Source: Rhizodiscina lignyota
Taxonomy: Eukaryota; Ascomycota; Dothideomycetes; Aulographales; Rhizodiscinaceae
Direction: 5' to 3'
NCBI GenBank assembly: GCA_010015805.1
Contig: ML978125.1
Coordinates: forward strand, 1,550,001-1,614,000
DNA length: 64,000 nt
Shown: positions 54,060 to 64,000 of the stretch, piece by piece
Layout: each line of letters opens with the position of its first letter
Numbering within the stretch: the first letter of the stretch is position 1
Notes under the pieces: generated by a model
The model's database searches: none
The model's input: only the letters and a program-made list of their open reading frames with translations
What the model was told of the DNA's origin: nothing
Program-made: the position numbers and the translations under genes

Positions 54060-57000
54060 TCATCTGTTTTCCTCCTTCTCCGTCTCTCTTGGCGTCCCCG
54101 TGCCACTCCTCTCCCTTTCACTTTCTTCAATTGCATCTTCCACTCCTGGCGGCTTCTGCAGATGAGCAAGTACGGGAGTAGTAGCCATTCCCGCAGCGCC
54201 ATCGTACAAGGAGAAGCTTCCATCCCTAGCAACACTACTTCTCCGTCTACTAGTCACCACTCCGGGAAAGATGCGCGGCTCCATACCATCGAATACCATG
54301 CTCGGGCTTCTCATCGGCTTTCCTGCAGGCGCAGGTTGTTCCCGCCCAAGCGCGGCGATATCACCGGTGGAGAAGGATTGGTTCATACGCGCTGCCTGTG
54401 TCGGGTACAATGGGTTGTTCTGAGAAGTTCCGGGCACTGCTTGTTGAAGCGTTGGGTTAGATGTGTAATAGGATGACACAGAACCAGACGGTGTGGTATA
54501 ATCAAGGGGGTTGCTCATCGAAGGGTTTGTCTTCATTGAAGTAGAAGGCGAGCCCGGCATGGATGGCTGAGGCGCAGGTAGATTGGCTGTGAATGGCGTT
54601 TGTGGAGGAAGAGTAGACTGTGAAAGTTGTGAGGCGACTCTGGTGTAGCGGTCGATCCTGGAATATGTGAGCTACAATTCGACTTTAGACTTGCTTGAAA
54701 GCCTTACATGGAATATTCCTGATCCAAAGTCTCATGCCGAAATGCTTCTCGAATGTCCGGCACGTTCACCTTGGCCATGTCATTGCCTTCTACACCTGGG
54801 AGGTAATAGTTCTTTCCCAGCCAGCGCTGTTTCATCGAATGCTCAAATCCGCTCTGCACAACAGAGTGCTTAGCAAGTTCACACATATCGACTGCTGTCA
54901 ATTTGTAAATTTGCGCGGCGACAGAGTATTCTTCTATCAGAGGCTCCTTTGTGAAGGCGAATTGTAGTGGATCATCGGTCGAGAGCGAAACATTGAGGCC
55001 GCGGCGGAAGTATTGCAGGAAAGGATTGCGTTCATACGCAAGGAACAGGGCATTGTTGCTGAGAGGGCTCATGGCGATGCCAATCTGCTCGAGATAGAAG
55101 ATGTACTGCAGCAATGGGACTTTTCGCAAAAGCAGGCCATGACTAATGCTGTGGCAACACAGCACAGCTGCGGCTAAATGGTCAGTATCTCCAGCTTCAC
55201 CACAATGCGGTCGTAGGAGGAATGTATTGAACCCGCGTTGCTTTCGGCAGGCGTTGAGCGATGCCATATTGGCAAAGAGGTGGTAGATCCAGTAACTGTA
55301 AGGCGGATTTTGCTTCGTATTCCAATCCTTAGGCACTGGGAACTTGCGGTATAGCCGGCGCTCGGCTTTACTTTCGTCATCGACGCTGTCAAAGCCAATG
55401 ACTCTCTGCAGAAAAACGTGAAGTTCAGGATGTTGGCTGGGATCTTTCGTGGCCTCGAACAGAGGCTGAAAGAGATTGATGACGATTTGCTCATAGTTGT
55501 CCATCAAGCCAGTGGACTTGTATACATCGAAAAGACGTGGAACTTGTATCAGCCAGCGGACGTTGGGCGAGAAAAGTTTGTTGTCGACGACCCATTTAGC
55601 GAGTTTATCCCATTCATCAATCGATCTGCCATATATTGAAATCCTCCATTCGACCATCTGGTACTTGCTGGATTCCAGGTCAGACATGACTTCTTTCGTA
55701 ATCTCCGCAAGGTATCGCCCATGAATGAAATTGTCCGTCTTCAGGAAGATGGTGCGAAGACGTGATTCTCCAACAGGATTGTACTTCAAATTGAACTTGT
55801 CGAAACGATGGAAGCTGTCGGTATGCGCATGCATATCGAGCGTATCAATGCTCAGATCATAAGCAGTCAAGTTGATGCTATCGAAGACTTCCGCGAGTGT
55901 CAAATGCTTGCCATCCCTGTACAGCACAACCTCATCTGGGCATTTCTTCATCTTGCTCTTGATGAAACGCAGCAGATGCTTCTGGTTCATACAAGCAGAA
56001 TGGTGAACGTGAGTGTCTACTTTTCTGACGTTATAGAAGTCTCTGTGCGGCACTTTCTTGCTGTCGGCCATTTCCTGGTACTCATTCAAGAGGTAGTACA
56101 AGTTGAACTTTCCCTCGAGGTATTGTAACCTTCGAAAGGCAAAGCTTTTGCTTGGTCCATCAGAAGAAACGGTCAAAATTGCGTCTAGATCCATGTAGAA
56201 CTCTCGAAGAGTGGGCACTGCAACAATTGGGCTGTCTAGCTCGGCAGACTTTGAGTTCTCATAAACTTGATAGACACCCTTATCATCTAGGCGGAAGGCC
56301 ATCTCAGATGCTTCAGGGAGCGGAAGAAGATCTTCCATATCGAAATCTTCCCCAATGTCCTGGCCCATTTTTCGAGGAGGTCTCGGCGGCTTTCTGGTTG
56401 CCGTGGGTGTACTTTGATCGAGTACTGTACTATTTGATATGCTCGTAGCATCGCCTGCTTCTCTGCTATGATCCCATGCGGGATCTGGCGGAGAAGGATA
56501 GATGTTCCACCCACCCTCATCCTTAGGATTGTCCGTCGGCTGCTGAAGTGATAAACGTATGTATTTGTGCCGGATATCGAGAACCTTTTGAATGTTGCTG
56601 TATATTGCGCCGAGCTCAGCGGTAACCTGGGCATCACTGGCAGCGAACCCGTTGGCACCAGATCCAAGTCCAACCCCAGCGCCCGCCCCGTGGATCCCTT
56701 CAGTCGCAAGTAAAGGCGGTTTGCTCTCGTGCGGTAGTCCAGGGTGCTTTGCATGATCTCGAGCATCCTGGTCAGCACGAAGTAATGCATCTTCCGCAGC
56801 TGGAGTGATGACATCAAGGCCTATAGAAGGCTCTGCTCCGTCCACGGGCTTCATAGAGCGATATGGTAGGTTTGCATATGCGGACCCTGCTTGACTCTGG
56901 CGCGACTTGACAGATTCCGCACGGGAGAGCATTCCTCCTTCCAACGTTCCACCCGCTGGCGTTGTACGAGCTTTTATAAGCGGACTCGCTGGTTCTCCCG

Positions 57001-57446
57001 TAATCGTGCTCCGGCGGTCTATTTGATGGCGTTGGTACATCTGCTTCGCCTCTGACTGCGACATTTGCTTCTCGTACGTAGGGTCATGAAGGGCAGTCTT
57101 CCTGGGCATGTCTCGAGGGAGCATCTGGGCTTCGAATTGTGCATCCTCCAGCTGACCATCAGCTGTATCCGCCGTGTCACCGTTTCGCGACGCGGCGGAA
57201 AGCCCACCATTGGCATTGTCCAATGCCCCATTATTGTGGAAGGAGCCATCTGGAGTGTGTTCGTGTGACGCAGAGTCCAGATCGTACTCTTCGTCCTCGT
57301 CGTCAGTGTCGACAAAGGTGTTGGTTCGACTAGGTGCGAGAAAAGGGGAGCCGGTCTGAGAGTCTGGGTCTATACAAACCCACATCAGCTATATCATTCC
57401 ACGGCTGAACAGTATGAAGCTCCCTGAAACTAGACTCACCGGCCAT
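54060..57446 (-). CDS. AMD1: AMP deaminase (Amd1)
   Basis: Three exons on the minus strand, 57446-57440 (7 nt: ATGGCCG), 57369-54708 and 54657-54060, give 1088 residues; introns 70 and 50 bp. The 7-nt first exon is supported by the resulting start [20 protein letters not shown], where the second exon alone would need an ATG inside the intron. The enzyme converts AMP to IMP and ammonia in the cytosol. The N-terminus (1-290) is disordered and probably regulatory. Catalytic part about 350-890: zinc ligands in [19 protein letters not shown] (about 455-473), then [16 protein letters not shown], a conserved [10 protein letters not shown], and [17 protein letters not shown] near 830. Past [12 protein letters not shown] the Ser/Pro-rich tail (about 890-1088) is longer than in yeast Amd1 (810 in total). 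Confidence 0.92.
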
Positions 57447-57891
57447 GACGGCGGAGCAGGGCGTTCAATACGCAGGGAACAGGGTGCTGAATGACGTCGC
57501 CAGACGCGTTGCGGGATTGTGATTGCCGAAGTTGGATTTAAGGAGTTGGAGGAGCTATCCAGCGGCACTTATGTGTAGAAGGCAAAACTGGATTTGAGAA
57601 AAAGATGGCTTCAAAAAGCCTCAACCCCCCTTCAACCTCAGTACTCCAAGCTCGACAGTCACACATTGCTCACCGTAAGTGGACCCCTGTTGAATAATTG
57701 GGTACGCTCCCGCGTCTCGCGTCGACGTGCATTAGGGTTAGGGTCAATAGATGCTTTCCCTGGGTCCCATTGGGAAAATCTACTGAATTATTGGGGATTT
57801 GACAATGAGATACATCTTTGGGTACCGCAAATCCACGTCCGATTAAATACGCTAAGTTCTATATCCAAGGTGGAAGTCTTGCTCGCAGGAA
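57447..57891. promoter_or_regulatory. AMD1 promoter region with interstitial TTAGGG pair
   Basis: 445 bp between the AMD1 start and the P450 stop, both minus. It contains TTAGGGTTAGGG at 57732-57743 (two exact telomere-type repeats), about 290 bases upstream of the AMD1 ATG. Nothing else recognised. Confidence 0.5.
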
Positions 57892-59648
57892 TCAAGAAAC
57901 GCCTTTCCGCCAGCTCACTCTTCCTGGCATCCCAGCATAAGGTTTCGCGGCGCCCTTCAAGATTTGATATATCCGATGACCCTCTACAGTGTTGTGCTTC
58001 CCACCGTCTCTGTACTCTTCAACTGTGCTGATGGGTGTCCATGAATCGCATTTCACGCCATCAACCTCGGCCACGAAATCAAAGTCCTTTGCAATTATAG
58101 CCAGAGTTACTTTCGCTTCAATCATCGCGAGCTCTTGTCCCAAACAATTCCTTGGCCCTTTCTCAAACGGCCGCCAGGCATCTTTACCGGCAGCAGTGAA
58201 TAGCTTGGCTTCTGGGAAAGGTGTCTGAGAAGGAATAAACCGCTCCGGGATGAACTCGTCTGGTTTGGGGAAGAACTTTTCGTTGCGATGGACCATGTGA
58301 GACACGACCCAGACGTCAAATCCCTTAATTGGCAGCTGTTTGCCCGTATCAGGATCAGTTACGAACAACGGAGCTTGGTCCTTGGGTATAGCTCGAAGTG
58401 TTGACGCAGGAGGGAAGAGACGAAGTGTTTCTTTAACTATCGCTGTCAGATATTCGAGTTTGTTGATCGAATGTGGATCCTCCTTGATAGCATTCGAAAT
58501 AGTCTCGTACGACGCTCCCGCACCGTAGACTTCCTCGAGTTCCTGGACAAGTTTTTGATAGACGTTCGGATAGAAGTGAAGGAAGTAGAGGGCGTATGCG
58601 ATTGTTGTAGCCGTAGTGTCGTGACCCGCGAAGATGAAAGTCTTCATGTTACTGATGATTTCTCGACGAACTTCAGGGTCAATTGTTGCCGCAATTCCTT
58701 TCTCCGTCGCAGATTGTTGATAGTATGAGTCAAGCGCAAGGTCGATGACTGTCTTCTTTCTGTCGCGGAATGACTTCTGTACTCCTCGCTTTGGATCTTT
58801 TGCACGCACTTCGATCAGCTGATCCAGCTCCTTCCCTATCAGTCCATCTAGTTTTCGCGCATTGAACCATAATTTAATGGGGCGGAATGCGTCAAAATCG
58901 TCCCAAGGATAGAAACCGCCGTTATTTCGCATGAGTCCGGCTCTCTGTCGGAACATGGTGACCACCGGGTGCGCCCTCTTCTGGCTGTCAAAGTCTGAAT
59001 CTAGTACAATTTTCCCAATGATGTCGATCGTCATCCGCGTAGCGTACTCTTCCAAGGAGAAAATTTCTCGCTTGCTCGCTTTGTCGGCCAGGGCTTCGTG
59101 GAACACAATAGTCGCGTCAACAATATAAGGTACCAATGTCATCAAATGAGAGGCGCTGAACCCGGGATTGAAAGCTGATCTCATGCTCTTCCAATGGGAA
59201 GCTTCGGCGGTGACAATACTCCCGGTGCCCAAAAATATATCCAGATAATCACTGCCAAGCCGAGATTTATACAAAGACACGCCCGTCGTGATAAATTGGC
59301 TAGCAACTTCAGGATCCGCTATGACGAGGAAGCGCGGGCCGAAGGGCCATAAGTCGAGGTACCAGATATCGCCAGGCTTGTACTTCCTGTAGATATAGGT
59401 CATCCAGTTCTGGATGTGTACATTAGGGGGGAATACTTTCGTGCATTCCCCAGCGATTTCGAGACTGCCATAGATCCAGGACCATCCTGCTGGTTTTGGC
59501 TGACATGTTGTTAGCTGTGTATCTCTCAGAACAATTGATGGGAGCCGCTCACCAGGTCTTTGAACTCTTTGCGTTTCTTGACGAGCTGTGTAACGCCATA
59601 CACAGCGCAAGCAAGAAGCGCAAACAGAACGAGGAGAGCACGAAGCAT
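57892..59648 (-). CDS. Cytochrome P450 monooxygenase (CYP59/StcS-like)
   Basis: Two exons, 59648-59553 and 59499-57892 (53 bp intron, GTGAGC donor, GCTAAC branch), give 567 residues. The first exon supplies an N-terminal ER anchor (about 1-22, MLRALLVLFALLACAVYGV) and a basic KKRKEF; the splice restores DLPKPAGWSWIYGSL. All class motifs are present: I-helix FIFAGHDTTATTIA (about 333-346), K-helix KETLRLFPP with E-x-x-R (about 405-413), the ERFIP region and the heme loop FEKGPRNCLGQELA with its Cys ligand (about 495-508). The long C-terminus ends in a GVS. The overall pattern resembles CYP59-type P450s such as StcS of sterigmatocystin synthesis, but no other pathway genes are here, so the substrate stays open. 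Close downstream of nothing shared; likely a stand-alone gene. Confidence 0.88.
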
Positions 59649-59790
59649 ATTGGACTGTTATTGGTACGAAGGGAGCTGGCTGTCTTGCTAGAGGAGTAGC
59701 AAAGAGTACCGCAGAAAGAGCTGATCTTTCCGCACGACGTAGGTAGTCCTATTTAGCTGTTGGACAAGGCTACCACAGTTCCACTGCGGG

Positions 59791-59831
59791 CTTCCGCTGC
59801 GTACCCTTGCAGGGTCCAAGGTACGCGGAAG
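59791..59831. repeat. Imperfect hairpin upstream of the P450 gene
   Basis: Left arm CTTCCGCTGCGTACCCTTG (59791-59809) pairs with right arm CAAGGTACGCGGAAG (59817-59831), with four unpaired bases in the left arm and a 7-base loop. It lies about 145 bases upstream of the P450 start codon, so it could be a palindromic protein-binding site or a leader hairpin. Confidence 0.5.
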
Positions 59832-60010
59832 GAAAATAAATATCTATCCGGGAGGGAGCTGGTCAGCAAGTGGCCTGCTGAGTTCTACCGAAAACTAGGT
59901 TGAACCCTACGTGTAAGGAGTACCAGATACGAAAGTAACGAGCTACAGGGGTCCGAAAGTAGTTAAGATGCAAGTAGCCTACCTCCCAGCGTTTCGCTTT
60001 TTCCTCAAGG

Positions 60011-60200
60011 GCAACAAAACAGCTGACCGCCAGGCCCAAGGGCGATTAGCTCTTACGGTTCGAGCCTCAAGGACCATAAGCGAGCCCATCTGTGAAATCT
60101 TTAATTCTACATTCTTTGGAGTGTCTACTTCAATAACATACTGTTAAAACATCGTACAGTTTATTGATTCGTATGGCAGTAATCAAGTAAACTCTGTCCG
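60011..60200 (+). repeat. Dispersed short repeat, copy 4 with box-B-like motif
   Basis: Starts GCAACAAAACAGCTGACCGC and runs with the 34 kb copy through CCAGGC..CAAGGGCGATTAGCTCTT, TAAGCGAG, ATCTGTGAAATCTTTAATTC and TTCTTTGGAGTGTC. Only this copy carries GGTTCGAGCC (60057-60066), which fits the internal B box of RNA polymerase III promoters. That suggests a tRNA-derived SINE, but no A box is certain. Confidence 0.5.
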
Positions 60201-61274
60201 CGAAATCTTGAAAATACCTGCCTTCCGCCGCGAAAAGGCCATCTCAAAGGCTACATTATTTGTCGACTTGAGATTGTTCGTCCGGGGTGCCTACCTAGTG
60301 AACTTATCCAAATTTAGATTCTTTGGAATCGGGGTGGAGTAATCTGGTTCGCCGGCTGACCGAGCACATCTGCTGTCGAATTGCTTTTGATCCGACCATT
60401 CACAATGAGCCAAGTCTCTAAGGTAAATTAACGGAGAAAAGTTGTTCTTCGTCATTACCTGGCATGTGATCATGATAAGTCCGGACAAAATTTGCCTCTC
60501 ATTCGCTGCGTTGGACTAATCGTACGTGTGCAGTAATATCTTCAAGATCACCACTACTATTTTGGGTCTAGCCCGAGAATTCGCAGTCGCATTAGCCGAG
60601 TTTCCTAATCCATAACCGTGTGAGACGTTATGTCATACTTATCCACGATGTGGGTGCTCCCCATCTTTATCGTACTTCGTCACTCCTGCCGTACATCACA
60701 CCAAGTCATTCGTATCCGCAGCATCGGTTGGCAGCTTCACCTCATACCGTAGCTGTCGGTGACATTCGCTTTACACTAAAAAGGAGGGCGCACACCTATC
60801 CAACGAGCCTAAGTTGGTCTTCCCTTCCACCAGGGTATCCATCGGACAGGACTCGTCTCATCTTGTGGTTAACGTCCAGAACTGCGTGACGCAGCGGGCG
60901 GGCTCCGAGGCTGTGAAGGAGTACACAACGCCAATCTCAGAGCATATTATGCCGGCATCTTGGAGGACAAGATGAAGGTGCGCAGTGCAGTTCTTGACAT
61001 CTGCGCTAGTGAACACACATTGCACCACCGCGTATTACGTGAAACAGAAGTTCAGAGCAGGACATGAGGTCTTGTTTGCAACCATTGTGTGAGCGTGATT
61101 CGCATATTCTACATAAGCGCAGGTCGTCTGTCGCATTCCAATGCAGCCCAAGTCAATTGAGGAGATGAGACTAAAGAAAAGCTATGTTCATGCCAGGGGA
61201 GATGAAGTTGCCAACTCACGGAAATATAATCGCCGTCCCAATCTAAGCCTACAGGAACCAGAGTACAACGTAGA

Positions 61275-63871
61275 TTACAGCACTTCCCCAACAATCTTTG
61301 CCGCCTCCTTATACGTGTTAAGGAGCTTGACACACTTTTCCCTCTCTGACTTGATGGCATCGTCCTCATACAGAAGCTCCTCGAAAAGATCCTCTCTGTA
61401 TAGCTCGCTGACGAGCTTATTTTGAATAACGTCTTTCGAATGGTTGACAAGGAGATGCATCACAGCTTTCGGTACTTGGTCGGCGATTGTCTCGCGTACG
61501 ATATTGAAGTATGAGGAGATGAGGCGACGGATGAGGTCTGTCTCGAGAGCTTCACGGTCGGTGAGAGCTGGTGGTTGTTCCTCGCCAAACGTCTAATGTG
61601 CATTAGCGTTAGCTTAGCATGGCAAATGCTCGAAGGATAACTTACAAACGGAGTTTCATAATCTCGTGCAGATCCGATATCCAGATCGTCTTGTGCGGAT
61701 TCCACCAATCGCGTATTATCGCCTCTCCTGATGCTACTCGAGAAGTTTGGTTCAATATTTGTGCTGACGTGCCTGCTTCCAGGCCTGTTCAAGTCCATAT
61801 TTGAAGGCGGGAGCGCGTTTCCAGATGGAGGCATTTGTCCCTCCTTGCCAAAGAAGTAGTTTAGGAAGCTGTCCTTTGCACTGCCCGCCGCCTCGGTGGT
61901 CCTTGAAGGACCATTCAATGCGCTGGCGATAGTATGTCCGCCATTCATTGGGTTTCGACCACCAACAGCAGGCGACATGCTTCTTGCTTTCGCAGAGTGG
62001 CCTCGTAATGGCAATTGACCAACCTTGTCAAGCGCAGCATCACCTTCCTCCTCCTCTTCCGGCGTGTCGACGCCATTTACACCGTTCAGCTCCTTCAACC
62101 TCCGTCTTTCTCTCTTCCGCCGCTCTGCATCATGAACCGCCTTCCGCTCCTTCTCTTGCTTGTCCTGAATGACGGATGACATCGCGGCTGCGGCACCCAA
62201 GAAATTGGGATGATTGGTATTGATGTAGGCTCTTTGAATGGAAATGAGACTCTCCACGTAGGTACTGCAAGGGCCCAGTCGTTCTCTCAGAAGGTCAGAG
62301 ACGACCTCTATTAGCTTACCCTGTAGGCGGGGATATCGTGACAGTTCGGTAGAGCCACAGGTGTGACAAATTTTGATCAACTCCTCATATACGAGCTCTA
62401 CGCATCGTTGTGATGGAATTTCCAGAAGTTTGATTTGCGGTTTTACTAGTAGGTCGAAGGCCATTTCGGGAACGAAAAGGCTGGGTCGAGGGCCAGTGGA
62501 GTTTCGGATAGCTGTTCGAATGTCGAGAACGGAAAGGTTGTGGGTAGGGTCAATCGTTTCCAGAGAGTTACCGAAGACGCTGTTGAAGATGTAGTATATC
62601 CTCGCACCTCCACAAAGTTCTTTCGTGGAGATTTCGGAGCTTGTCCCGTCTATGGATGAGATGAATGACGATGCGAACCGCGTCATGAGTTGCAGGATAA
62701 GGCTCCCACGGTGTTCCTTGCCTGTGAATGCAGTATCTCCGTAGCTTGCTAGCTCTTGCTGAGTCTGGCCCATGAGCGTATTCAACCTCGCTTTGATATC
62801 GGGAAGCCGGTCGCGAATGTGATTCATGAGAGTGGTATTCAGTGTCTTAGCAAGAAATTGCGTTCCACACCGAGGGGCCATATTCCGATACGCCGGGTGA
62901 TGTCTGAAGAAGTCTCGCTCTGCTTGCAGAGCTTCTGCCATATTCTTATTTACCTGAATGTCCTGCTGGCTTCGATTGACGACCCCAATGAACCCAAGCT
63001 TCAGAGGATACACTCTTCCGCTTAAGATGTCCAGTGCATTTGTTCCATGATCCATCAAGTCCAACTTTGTCAGAACGCCAATCGTTCGCTTCCCCATCGG
63101 ATCGACGTGCCGCGCCAATTTCAGCGCCTCGCTGTTGACAATATCGACATTTGCAGGGGACACAGCGAGAATGATACTGTTCGGTTTGGCAATATACTCG
63201 GAGATGAGAGTCCGGGTCTGCTTTTCAATGTCGCCAGGCTGGTCTCCAATGGGTACCTGTGCTAATTCAGTCACTGAAGGCCAGTAATTTTGCTCGTCCC
63301 ATCATACCTTTGTTAGGCCAGGCAAGTCAACCAAAGTGAGCGATAGAACATGAGGAGAGTATATCTTCAAATTTATCGGCTGCCGATTGATGCCTTTGTT
63401 GTTCCCTGCAATGCGCGCCGTCTCGTTCTCAATCTCCTGTTTAACTTCTTGAAAGTCGTAGAATCGTCTGCCGGGTATATGGTGAAATTCTGCCCACTCT
63501 CCTTGGGCAGCGACAGAAGCTGGGGTATGAGGCACATGAACATCATCGCCACCCGGTTTATCCTCTCTTTCGCTTGGTACGTTGATCAGTTGGAGAATCA
63601 AGGGTCGACGGGTAACGATCCCAGAGCCACGAGGAAGAAAATCGCGACCGACGATATTCTCTAAGACAGATGATTTTCCGGAAGATTGTGATCCTACAAC
63701 AACCTGAGCAACAAGTCAGTATCTAGGGAAGTTGTTCATCGAGAGAACGGCTAGGTTGGGAGCGGGGCATACGATTTGAGGAAGGTCCAGGGAGTCATTG
63801 CCAATGGTGTTGAAGACGAGATCCTGGAGTTTGTTGACTGTCCCCAAGAGGTCCTCCCCTAGTGCGGCCAT
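61275..63871 (-). CDS. DNM1: Dynamin-related GTPase Dnm1 (mitochondrial/peroxisomal fission)
   Basis: Four exons on the minus strand, 63871-63773, 63703-63308, 63256-61646 and 61592-61275, give 807 residues; introns 69, 51 and 53 bp. Dnm1 forms spirals that constrict mitochondria and peroxisomes. Exon 1 encodes [20 protein letters not shown]. GTPase motifs: G1 GSQSSGKS (about 37-44), switch region [13 protein letters not shown]3 VDLPGLTK (about 158-165), G4 TKLDLMD (about 227-233) and [13 protein letters not shown]. Middle domain [13 protein letters not shown], an insert B with a Lys/Arg/Glu run ([14 protein letters not shown]), [12 protein letters not shown] (the Fis1/Mdv1-dependent insert), and a C-terminal GED starting [19 protein letters not shown] and ending [11 protein letters not shown]. 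The [18 protein letters not shown] block separates it from Vps1. Confidence 0.95.
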
Positions 63872-64000
63872 TGGGAGAAGTGGTAGAAGATGTAGACGTC
63901 GGATGCGGAAAAGTTCGTCTCAACTCCCGAGGGAGCGAAAACAGGGTAAACAGAATTCGAGGGAGGCAATGAAGATGCGAAGCGTTGATGAAGCGACGGG
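63872..64000. promoter_or_regulatory. DNM1 5' flank
   Basis: 129 bases upstream of the DNM1 ATG to the end of the window, probably leader and core promoter. Nothing recognised. Confidence 0.4.

Larger units (their letters stand above)
59649..61274. other. Intergenic, 1.6 kb, with a hairpin and a repeat copy
   Basis: Between the P450 start and the DNM1 stop (both minus). It holds a strong hairpin (59791-59831) and dispersed repeat copy 4 (about 60011-60200). Several short frames between 60290 and 61110 have no domain. A protein-like run near 60755-61070 changes frame and is not assigned. Confidence 0.45.

Noticed and set aside
57892-59648. Secondary-metabolite gene cluster around the P450 and MFS genes
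   Set aside because: No polyketide synthase, peptide synthetase, terpene cyclase or cluster regulator is nearby; the neighbours are housekeeping genes.
60755-61070. Protein-like runs upstream of the DNM1 3' end
   Set aside because: They switch frame, lack a start codon and show no known motif; too weak to call a gene.

Overview
The window is nuclear DNA of a filamentous ascomycete (Pezizomycotina; a dothideomycete is my best guess). Evidence: dense single genes on both strands, short introns of about 50-120 bp with GTATGT/GTAAGT-type donors and CTAAC-like branch sites, and typical families of these fungi (Upc2-like Zn2Cys6 factor, RTA1 protein, ErdS, DUF3176, CE12 esterase, small cysteine-rich proteins). 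Class assignment is inference. Exon limits below were worked out by hand from reading frame, splice consensus and family knowledge; no transcript evidence was available.

Layout. 1-8160: a lipid/sterol-flavoured stretch with the 5' part of an RTA1-family membrane protein (minus), a divergent Upc2-like regulator (plus), a 2.6 kb gap holding a possible gene relic, and ErdS (plus), the AspRS-DUF2156 fusion that makes ergosteryl-aspartate. 9.3-15 kb: a four-span membrane protein in four exons, a small secreted protein, a rhamnogalacturonan acetylesterase-like SGNH hydrolase (minus) and ribosomal protein eL15. 15-30 kb: a PLOD-type glycosyltransferase, a single-span Ser/Thr-rich surface protein, helicase SPB4 (minus) divergent from the CTP-dependent diacylglycerol kinase DGK1, and a TBC Rab-GAP. 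30-43 kb: a DUF3176 membrane protein, Cys-Gly dipeptidase DUG1, mitochondrial ribosomal protein mL58, an ADH6-like dehydrogenase, an unknown protein, a short HTH-like protein resembling the front of integrase-type transposon proteins, and a five-exon HAD hydrolase. 43-54 kb: a BTB protein, p24 cargo receptor ERV25, tRNA methyltransferase TRM4/NCL1, two small cysteine-rich genes and an MFS exporter. 54-64 kb: AMP deaminase AMD1, a cytochrome P450 and dynamin DNM1.

Most genes are unrelated housekeeping genes with no common pathway. The exception is the left end, where a possible sterol sensor/regulator, an RTA1 lipid-stress protein and the enzyme that aminoacylates ergosterol lie within 8 kb; a functional link is a hypothesis.

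Outside genes, the main unexplained structure is a degenerate short dispersed repeat with about four copies (30.1, 34.0, 51.3 and 60.0 kb), one of which has a pol III box-B-like motif. There is also a 97 bp inverted-repeat element at 48.8 kb, a hairpin at 59.8 kb, an interstitial TTAGGG pair in the AMD1 promoter and a duplicated motif upstream of mL58. I saw no tRNA, rRNA or CRISPR, and no intact transposon or virus-like element.
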